DNA from: Pseudomonadota bacterium
Lineage (GTDB): Bacteria; Pseudomonadota; Gammaproteobacteria; Burkholderiales; Usitatibacteraceae
NCBI GenBank assembly: GCA_029781595.1
Contig: JAKOWJ010000227.1
Location: 1-64,000, forward strand
DNA length: 64,000 nucleotides
Direction: 5' to 3'
Within the stretch, counting starts at the first letter, position 1, and each line of letters begins with the position of its first letter. The notes beneath the pieces were generated by a model. That model had not been told where the DNA came from. It did not search any database and was given only the letters and a program-made list of their open reading frames with translations. Positions 58,037-64,000 of this stretch are shown one piece after another. The translations under genes and the position numbers were made by a program.

Positions 58037-59526
58037 GAGAGCTTGGAGGTCGCCACGTGCTTCAGCAGCTCCTGGATGGTGGGGTTCATCACGTCGGCGA
58101 AGGGCTTCGGGTACACGCCCATGGCCAGGACGCACGCCGCGAGCAGCACGAGGAAGACGAGCTCGCGCGCGCCCACGTCGCGCAGCGCCGCCACCTGCGG
58201 GTTGGCCACCTCGCCGTAGACCACGCGCTTGACCATCCACAGCGTGTAGGCCGCGCCGAAGACGAGCGTGGTGGCCGCCAGGAACCCGAGCCAGAAGTTG
58301 GCCTTCACCGCGGCCAGGATCACCAGGAACTCGCCCACGAAGCCGCTGGTGGCGGGCAGCCCCGAGTTGGCCATGGCGAAGAGCACGAGGAAGGCGGAGA
58401 AGACGGGCATGGTGTTGGCCACCCCGCCGTAGTCCGATATCTGCCGGGAGTGCACGCGGTCGTAGAGCACGCCCACGCACAGGAACATGGCCGCCGAGAC
58501 GAAGCCGTGCGAGACCATCTGCACCAGGCCCCCCAGCACGCCCTCGGCGCTGAAGAGGAAGAAGCCGAGGGTGACGAAGCCCATGTGCGAGATGGACGAG
58601 TAGGCGATGAGCTTCTTCATGTCGCCCTGCACCAGCGCCACCAGGCCGATGTAGACCACGGCGATGAGCGAGAGCGTGATCATGAACCCGGCCAGGGCGT
58701 GCGAGGCGTCCGGCGCGATGGGCAGGTTGAAGCGCAGGAACCCGTAGGCGCCGATCTTGAGCGTGATGGCCGCCAGGATCACCGAGCCGCCCGTGGGCGC
58801 CTCCACGTGCGCGTCCGGCAGCCACGTGTGCACCGGCCACATCGGCACCTTCACGGCGAAGGACATGAACATCGCCAGGAACACGAGCGTCTGCGCCGTG
58901 GCCGTGAGCGGCAGCCGGTGGAAGTCCAGGATCTCGAAGCTGCCGTTGGTCTGGTGATAGAGGTAGATGAAGGCCGCCAGCATGAGCAGCGAGCCCAGCA
59001 GCGTGTACAGGAAGAACTTCACCGCGGCGTACACTCGGTTCGGGCCGCCCCACACCCCGATGATGAGGAACATCGGGATGAGCATGGCCTCGAAGAACAC
59101 GTAGAAGAGCACCGCGTCCAGGGCGGCGAAGGTGCCGTTGATGAGCCCGGACATGACGAGGAAGGCCGCGAGGTACTGCCCCACCTTGTCGGTGACCACC
59201 TCCCAGTGCGCCACCACCACCAGCACCGTCATGAAGCTGTTGAGCAGGATGAGCGGCATCGAGATGCCGTCCACGCCCAGGTGGTAGTTCACGTTGAAGA
59301 GCGGGATCCAGGGGGCCATCTCCTGGAACTGCATCTGCCCGCCGGCGGCCGTCGAGAAGCCCGTCCACAGCGGCAGGCCCACGGCGAATCCCGCGACGGC
59401 GCCCGCGAGGGCCGTCCAGCGCGCCGCGGCAGGGCGCCGGTCGTCCGCGACGGCGAGCACCAGCAGCCCGAAGGCGATGGGCACCCAGGTGACGAGCGAG
59501 AGCAGCGGCAGGCCGGTCTGCGCCAT
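58033..59526 (-). CDS. nuoM: NADH-quinone oxidoreductase subunit M
   Basis: 497 residues, antiporter-like subunit of complex I. Key residues and loops are visible: NVNYHLGVDGISMPLILLNS, the conserved Glu in LFYVFFEAMLIPMFLIIGVW, AVKVPMWPVHTWLPDAHVEA (Lys and the HTWLPDAHVEAPT signature), and the Lys in MKKLIAYSSISHMGFVTLG. Fourteen helices are predicted. It overlaps nuoN by four bases and starts four bases after the nuoL stop, so the three large antiporter-like genes form one translationally linked run. Confidence 0.97.
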   Translation of the reverse strand: MAQTGLPLLSLVTWVPIAFGLLVLAVADDRRPAAARWTALAGAVAGFAVGLPLWTGFSTAAGGQMQFQEMAPWIPLFNVNYHLGVDGISMPLILLNSFMTVLVVVAHWEVVTDKVGQYLAAFLVMSGLINGTFAALDAVLFYVFFEAMLIPMFLIIGVWGGPNRVYAAVKFFLYTLLGSLLMLAAFIYLYHQTNGSFEILDFHRLPLTATAQTLVFLAMFMSFAVKVPMWPVHTWLPDAHVEAPTGGSVILAAITLKIGAYGFLRFNLPIAPDASHALAGFMITLSLIAVVYIGLVALVQGDMKKLIAYSSISHMGFVTLGFFLFSAEGVLGGLVQMVSHGFVSAAMFLCVGVLYDRVHSRQISDYGGVANTMPVFSAFLVLFAMANSGLPATSGFVGEFLVILAAVKANFWLGFLAATTLVFGAAYTLWMVKRVVYGEVANPQVAALRDVGARELVFLVLLAACVLAMGVYPKPFADVMNPTIQELLKHVATSKLS

Positions 59527-59529
59527 GGC

Positions 59530-61560
59530 CTAGGACCCCAGCCGCCCGGCCACGGCGGCGATCGCGCCCGACAGGCGCGGCAGCGTGGTCCACAGCCCCA
59601 CGAGCACCACCGCCCCGAGGATCATCGCGAAGGCGTAGTGGTAGACCAGGCCCGTCTGGGCGCGGCGCGCGAGTCCCGCGAGCCAGCCCACCAGGCGCGC
59701 GGTGCCGTTCACCATGAAGCCGTCGATGAAGGTGCGGTCGCCCCACTTCCACAGCCCCCCGCCCAGCGCGCGCGCGCCGCCGGCGAAGAACCAGTCGTTG
59801 AAGTCGTCGAAGCCGTACTTGCGCTCCAGGATCGTGGCGAGCACGCCCGACTTCGCCTTGATGCGCGCCGGCAGCTCCGGCCGCACGAGGTAGAGCCAGC
59901 CCGCCAGGCCCGCGCCGCCCAGCGCCAGCCAGAAGGGCGCCGAGGCGAAGGCGTGCAGCACCATCGCGCCCGGGCCGTGGAACTCGCGCGCCATCTCCTT
60001 CATCGTCTCCGTGGGCGCGATGGCCTGGCCGAACCAGCCGCCGTAGAGCATGGGCTCGATGGCCCACCAGCCGATGGCCACCGACGGGATGGCGAGCAGC
60101 ACCAGCGGCACCGTCACCACCCAGGGCGACTCGTGGGGCTTGCCGCCGTGGCCGCCTTGGCCGTGGCCCGCCTCGCCGTGCCCGCCGTCGCCGTGCCCGA
60201 AGCGCTCGGCGCCGTGGAAGGCGAAGAAGACCAGGCGGAAGGAGTAGAAGCCGCCCACGAACACGCCCGCCAGCGCCAGCGCGTAGGCGAAGGCCGCGCC
60301 CGGCGTGTGCGACAGGTGCAGCGCCTCGAGGATGGAGTCCTTCGAGAAGAAGCCCGCGAAGGGCGGCAGCCCCGCGTTGGCCAGCGCGCCGACGAGCACC
60401 GTGGCGTAGGTGATCGGCATGTAGCGGCGAAGGCCGCCCATGCGCCGCATGTCCTGCTCGTGGTGCAGGGCGATGATGACCGAGCCCGCGCCCAGGAACA
60501 GCACCGCCTTGAAGAAGGCGTGCGTCATGAGGTGGAAGATCGCCACCGGGTAGGCCGCCGCGCCCAGCGCCATGGTCATGTAGCCCAGCTGCGAGAGCGT
60601 CGAGTAGGCCACCACGCGCTTGATGTCCGTCTGCACGATGGCCACCAGCGCCATGAAGAAGGCGGTGATGGCGCCGATCACGATCACGAAGGACAGGGCC
60701 GCCTGCGAGAGCTCGAAGAGCGGCGACATGCGCGCCACCATGAAGATGCCGGCCGTCACCATGGTCGCCGCGTGGATGAGCGCGGAGATGGGCGTGGGAC
60801 CCTCCATGGAATCCGGCAGCCACACGTGCAGGGGGAACTGCGCGCTCTTGCCCATGGCGCCCACGAACAGGCCCACGCAGATGATGGTGCCCAGGGCCCA
60901 GGAGTCGCCGGGGATGAGCTCGATGCCGGTGTAGGCGAGCTGCGGGGCCTTCACGAAGACGGTGGCGTAGTCGAGCGTGCCGAAGTAGGCGAAGACGAAG
61001 CCGATGCCCAGGAGGAACCCGAAGTCGCCCACGCGGTTCACCAGGAAGGCCTTGAGGTTCGCGTAGATGGCCGTGGGCCGCGTGTACCAGAAGCCGATGA
61101 GCAGGTACGAGACCAGGCCCACCGCCTCCCAGCCGAAGAAGAGCTGCAGGAAGTTGTCCGCCATCACCAGCATCAGCATCGCGAAGGTGAAGAGCGAGAT
61201 GTAGGCGAAGAAGCGCTGGTAGCCCGGGTCGTCGGCCATGTAGCCGATGGTGTAGAGGTGCACCATGAGCGAGACGAAGGTGACCACCACCATCATCACC
61301 ACGGTGAGCCGGTCCACCAGGAAGCCGATGTGCAGCGACCAGCCCGGCCCCGTGAGCCACGTGAAGAGGGTGCCGGCGAAGGAGCTGCCCCCGGCCACCT
61401 CCTTGAGCAGCACGAGCGAGGCCGCGAGCGAGACGGCCACCGAGGCGATCGTCACCGTGTGCGCGAAGGCCCGGCCGAGCCTCGCGCCCAGCAGGCCGGC
61501 GAGCAGCGCGCCGGCGAGCGGGGCGAAGGCGGCGATCATCGCGATCGTCATCAGGTCCAT
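59530..61560 (-). CDS. nuoL: NADH-quinone oxidoreductase subunit L
   Basis: 676 residues, the largest antiporter-like subunit, with the long C-terminal lateral helix expected for NuoL. Motifs are GFLVDRLTVVMMVVVTFVSL, the conserved Glu in FFGWEAVGLVSYLLIGFWYT, GKSAQFPLHVWLPDSMEGPT with its Lys and HVWLPDSMEGPTPISALIHA, and the second Lys in DIKRVVAYSTLSQLGYM. A Gly/His-rich loop (GHGDGGHGEAGHGQGGHGG, about residues 455-475) is an oddity; it lies between helices on the side away from the core. It starts 7 bases after nuoK. Confidence 0.97.
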   Translation of the reverse strand: MDLMTIAMIAAFAPLAGALLAGLLGARLGRAFAHTVTIASVAVSLAASLVLLKEVAGGSSFAGTLFTWLTGPGWSLHIGFLVDRLTVVMMVVVTFVSLMVHLYTIGYMADDPGYQRFFAYISLFTFAMLMLVMADNFLQLFFGWEAVGLVSYLLIGFWYTRPTAIYANLKAFLVNRVGDFGFLLGIGFVFAYFGTLDYATVFVKAPQLAYTGIELIPGDSWALGTIICVGLFVGAMGKSAQFPLHVWLPDSMEGPTPISALIHAATMVTAGIFMVARMSPLFELSQAALSFVIVIGAITAFFMALVAIVQTDIKRVVAYSTLSQLGYMTMALGAAAYPVAIFHLMTHAFFKAVLFLGAGSVIIALHHEQDMRRMGGLRRYMPITYATVLVGALANAGLPPFAGFFSKDSILEALHLSHTPGAAFAYALALAGVFVGGFYSFRLVFFAFHGAERFGHGDGGHGEAGHGQGGHGGKPHESPWVVTVPLVLLAIPSVAIGWWAIEPMLYGGWFGQAIAPTETMKEMAREFHGPGAMVLHAFASAPFWLALGGAGLAGWLYLVRPELPARIKAKSGVLATILERKYGFDDFNDWFFAGGARALGGGLWKWGDRTFIDGFMVNGTARLVGWLAGLARRAQTGLVYHYAFAMILGAVVLVGLWTTLPRLSGAIAAVAGRLGS

Positions 61561-61567
61561 CGCGGCC

Positions 61568-61873
61568 TCATCCCTTGAGGGAATCCAGGTCGTCGACGCG
61601 GATCGACCGGAGGTTGCGGAAGAGCGTGACCAGGATCGCCAGGCCGATGGCCGACTCGGCGGCGGCCACCGTGAGGATGAAGAACACGAACACCTGCCCC
61701 GCCGGGTCGCCCCAGTAGTGCGCGAAGGCCACGAAGTTCGTGTTCACCGCGAGGAGCATCAGCTCGACGGCCATGAGGATGACGATGAGGTTCTTGCGGT
61801 TCAGGAAGATGCCCGTGACCGCGATCGCGAAGAGCAGTGCCCCCAGCACGAGGTACCACGACAGCGGGATCAT
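61568..61873 (-). CDS. nuoK: NADH-quinone oxidoreductase subunit K
   Basis: 101 residues, exactly the family length. Three membrane helices: [40 protein letters not shown] with the essential Glu in MAVELM, and [20 protein letters not shown] with the second Glu in AAESA. The ATG at 61873 overlaps the nuoJ stop by four bases. A longer frame upstream is only nuoJ read out of phase. Confidence 0.97.
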   Translation of the reverse strand: MIPLSWYLVLGALLFAIAVTGIFLNRKNLIVILMAVELMLLAVNTNFVAFAHYWGDPAGQVFVFFILTVAAAESAIGLAILVTLFRNLRSIRVDDLDSLKG

Positions 61874-62514
61874 CGCGGCGCCTCCCCGGCGGGCGGGGCC
61901 TCGGCCGGCGCCGGCGCGGCGGCCGGCGGCACCTTCAGCACCCGCAGGCGCGTGGCCTTGGTCGCGGCGAGCTGCACGGCCGGATCCTGGTAGCGCGAGG
62001 CCTTGCGCGGCCGCAGCGTGAGGGCGATGGCCGCGACGATGGCCACCAGCAGCACCACCGCCGCCAGCTCGAAGGGGTAGACGTAGTCGGTGTACAGCAG
62101 CAGCCCCAGCTCGCGCGTGTTGGAGTACCCGGGGGCCGGGGCGGGCGGCGCAACCACCTGGCCCGCGCCGAACTCGCCCGTGCCCAGCACGAGGAACATC
62201 TGCAGGGCCATGAGCCCGCCCACGGCGAGCGCCACCGGGAGGTTGCGCCACATGCCCTGCCGCAGCCGCTCGAAGTTGATGTCGAGCATCATCACCACGA
62301 AGAGGAAGAGCACCATCACCGCCCCCACGTAGACCAGCACCAGGGCCACCGCGAGGAACTCCGCGTAGGCGAGCAGCCACAGGCAGGAGGCGCTGAAGAA
62401 GGCGAGCACCAGCCAGAGCGCGGCGTGCACGGGGTTGCGCGCCGTGATGACCAGCAGGGCCGAGGCGAGGAGGATGGTGCCGCTCGCGAGGAAGTCGGCC
62501 AGCACGGGGGTCAT
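61870..62514 (-). CDS. nuoJ: NADH-quinone oxidoreductase subunit J
   Basis: 214 residues, five membrane helices. The conserved core is [40 protein letters not shown] and [10 protein letters not shown]. It ends with a hydrophilic Ala/Pro-rich tail ([20 protein letters not shown]), a common feature of betaproteobacterial NuoJ. The ATG at 62514 overlaps the nuoI stop by one base (TGATG), and the stop overlaps nuoK, so the middle of the operon is continuous. Confidence 0.97.
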   Translation of the reverse strand: MTPVLADFLASGTILLASALLVITARNPVHAALWLVLAFFSASCLWLLAYAEFLAVALVLVYVGAVMVLFLFVVMMLDINFERLRQGMWRNLPVALAVGGLMALQMFLVLGTGEFGAGQVVAPPAPAPGYSNTRELGLLLYTDYVYPFELAAVVLLVAIVAAIALTLRPRKASRYQDPAVQLAATKATRLRVLKVPPAAAPAPAEAPPAGEAPR

Positions 62515-63005
62515 CAGCGGTACCTCGCGTCCTCGGCCCGGTCGGCCGCGATTTGCTTCTCGTACCGGTCGCCGATGGCGAGCAGCACGGGCTTGGTGTA
62601 GTAAAGGTCCCCGCGCGCTTCCCCGTGGTACTCGAGGATGCGCGTCTCGACGATGGAGTCCACCGGGCAGCTCTCCTCGCACAACCCGCAGAAGATGCAC
62701 TTGGTGAGGTCGATGTCGTAGCGCGTGGTGCGGCGCGTGCCGTCCTGGCGCTGCTCGCTCTCGATGGTGATGGCCAGGGCCGGGCAGACGGCCTCGCACA
62801 GCTTGCAGGCGATGCAGCGCTCCTCGCCGTTGGGGTAGCGGCGCAGCGCGTGCAGCCCCCGGAAGCGCGGCCCCTGCGGCGTCTTCTCCTCGGGGTAGAG
62901 CACCGTGATCTTGCGGGCGAAGAGGAAGCGGCCGGTGAGCGCGAGGCCCTTGGCCAGCTCCGAGAGCATGAGGCTCGAGACGATCTGCCTGGCGCGGTCG
63001 AACAC
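62514..63005 (-). CDS. nuoI: NADH-quinone oxidoreductase subunit I
   Basis: 163 residues from a GTG at 63005, preceded by GGGAGGTGAGGGCC. An inner ATG gives a shorter form but would lose the amphipathic N-terminal helix seen in homologues. Two 4Fe-4S ferredoxin motifs carry clusters N6a and N6b: [12 protein letters not shown] and [12 protein letters not shown]. The N-terminal [20 protein letters not shown] and [16 protein letters not shown] are standard. It bridges the peripheral arm to the quinone site. nuoH precedes it by 5 bases. Confidence 0.96.
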   Translation of the reverse strand: MFDRARQIVSSLMLSELAKGLALTGRFLFARKITVLYPEEKTPQGPRFRGLHALRRYPNGEERCIACKLCEAVCPALAITIESEQRQDGTRRTTRYDIDLTKCIFCGLCEESCPVDSIVETRILEYHGEARGDLYYTKPVLLAIGDRYEKQIAADRAEDARYR

Positions 63006-63010
63006 GGCCC

Positions 63011-64000
63011 TCACCTCCCGAACCAGATCGAGAAGGGGAACGTGCCCGAGAGCGGCTCGAGCATCATCACGCCCGTGACCACGATCCACACCAGCGTGAT
63101 AGGGATGAACACCTTCCAGCCCAGGCGCATGATCTGGTCGTAGCGGTAGCGCGGGAACGAGGCGCGCACCCACAGGAACACGAACATGAAGAAGGCGATC
63201 TTGCCGAGCAGCCACAGGATCGAGGGCGCGCCCAGCATGCCCCACGCCGCCGGGAAGGGCGAGAGCCAGCCGCCCCAGAAGAGCAGGCTCGCGAGCGTGG
63301 AGACGAGGATCATGTTGGCGTACTCGGCCAGGAAGAAGACCGCGAAGGTCATCCCCGAGTACTCGACGTGGAAGCCGGCCACCAGCTCGCTCTCGCCCTC
63401 GGCCACGTCGAAGGGGTGGCGGTTGGTCTCCGCCAGGCCCGCGATGAAGTAGACCGCGAAGAACGGCAGCAGCGGGAGCCAGAACCACTCGAGCAGGCCG
63501 TACGCGCCCGCCTGGCGCGCGACGATCTCGGAGAGGTTGAGGCTGCGGCCGGCCATGAGCGCGCCCACCAGCGCGAAGCCCATGGCGATCTCGTAGGCCA
63601 CGACCTGCGCGGCCGAGCGCATCGCGCCCAGGAAAGCGTACTTCGAGTTGGAGGCCCAGCCCGCGATGATGATGCCGTACACGCCCATGGAGGTCATGGC
63701 CAGCACCACGAGCAGGCCCGCGTCCACGTTGGCGATGACCCAGCCCGGCGCGAAGGGCACCACGGCCCAGACGGCCAGCGCCGGCGCCACCGCCAGGATG
63801 GGCGCCAGGGCGAACAGGCCCCGGCTCGCGCCCGCGGGCACGATGCGCTCCTTCACGAGGAGCTTGAGCGCGTCGGCGATGGGCTGCAGCACGCCCTTCC
63901 AGCCCACGCGGTTGGGGCCGCGGCGCACCTGGATCCAGCCGATCACCCAGCGCTCGACGAGCTGGTAGTAGAGCACCGTGAGCAGCAGCGGCACGAGCAC
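63011..64000 (-). CDS. nuoH: NADH-quinone oxidoreductase subunit H, truncated at the window edge
   Basis: 329 residues are visible, and the N-terminal 20-30 residues lie beyond 64000. Family landmarks are [60 protein letters not shown], the quinone-site loop [20 protein letters not shown] and [20 protein letters not shown]. The C-terminus [20 protein letters not shown] is standard. A GTG at the very edge is not taken as the start because homologues extend further. It forms the quinone-binding heel of complex I. Confidence 0.96.
   Translation of the reverse strand: MLVPLLLTVLYYQLVERWVIGWIQVRRGPNRVGWKGVLQPIADALKLLVKERIVPAGASRGLFALAPILAVAPALAVWAVVPFAPGWVIANVDAGLLVVLAMTSMGVYGIIIAGWASNSKYAFLGAMRSAAQVVAYEIAMGFALVGALMAGRSLNLSEIVARQAGAYGLLEWFWLPLLPFFAVYFIAGLAETNRHPFDVAEGESELVAGFHVEYSGMTFAVFFLAEYANMILVSTLASLLFWGGWLSPFPAAWGMLGAPSILWLLGKIAFFMFVFLWVRASFPRYRYDQIMRLGWKVFIPITLVWIVVTGVMMLEPLSGTFPFSIWFGR

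Overview
Organism: very GC-rich (roughly 70%), tightly packed bacterial chromosome. The pyrG, kdsA, eno and ftsB genes, a full nuo operon, a metal-dependent type KdsA, FNR/Anr-like promoter boxes and two repeat families familiar from betaproteobacteria all point to a chemoheterotrophic betaproteobacterium. The genus cannot be fixed from the window. I see no phage, plasmid, insertion sequence with transposase, CRISPR array, rRNA or tRNA. No gap between genes exceeds 300 bases; the largest are 24882-25147 (266 bases) and 17651-17888 (238 bases).  Layout: 1-1854 (minus strand) holds the start of a glycosyltransferase, ftsB and eno, with a palindromic repeat cluster between eno and ftsB. 1955-12801 holds accessory and housekeeping genes: small exported proteins, a glutamate-synthase-like flavoenzyme, an M17 aminopeptidase, a PCu(A)C copper chaperone, an HDAC-like amidohydrolase, a potassium channel and an IorAB-type molybdenum hydroxylase. 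12937-19559 (minus) holds an unknown anchored protein, a GMC oxidoreductase, a panE-like reductase, kdsA and pyrG. These are separated by two inverted MITE-like elements and one double palindrome. 19679-26971 holds an acid phosphatase, a tandem DUF3592 protein, mtnA plus a class II aldolase, a His-rich secreted protein and pckG. 26989-29844 is an operon of a D-serine-dehydratase-like PLP enzyme, RidA and an M20 peptidase. 29841-36579 holds exported proteins, a zinc-ribbon membrane protein, an aldo/keto reductase, a PhoX-like phosphatase broken by one stop codon and a diguanylate cyclase. 36587-41876 (minus) holds RidA, threonine ammonia-lyase, a hybrid histidine kinase and dadA. 42002-47334 holds a Nudix protein, two transporters, a methyltransferase and pgi. 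47355-53653 is a signalling and envelope block: a degenerate hybrid kinase, an OmpR-type regulator, its sensor kinase, a Do-type protease and a small exported protein. 53650-55961 holds a HAD phosphatase and glpD. 56006-64000 holds a Nudix hydrolase and nuoN-M-L-K-J-I-H, with nuoH running off the edge.  How the genes fit together: pckG, pgi, eno and glpD cover gluconeogenesis, glycolysis and glycerol 3-phosphate oxidation, feeding complex I. Amino acid catabolism is prominent: dadA, threonine ammonia-lyase, a D-serine-dehydratase-like enzyme, two RidA proteins and two peptidases. mtnA next to a class II aldolase suggests salvage of methylthioribose through a DHAP-type shunt. Most notable: the usual pyrG-kdsA-eno-ftsB block is split by about 15 kb, with repeats at its gaps; four FNR/Anr-like 14-mers lie upstream of start codons; and the hybrid kinase after pgi has lost its catalytic residues in both the kinase core and its first receiver.
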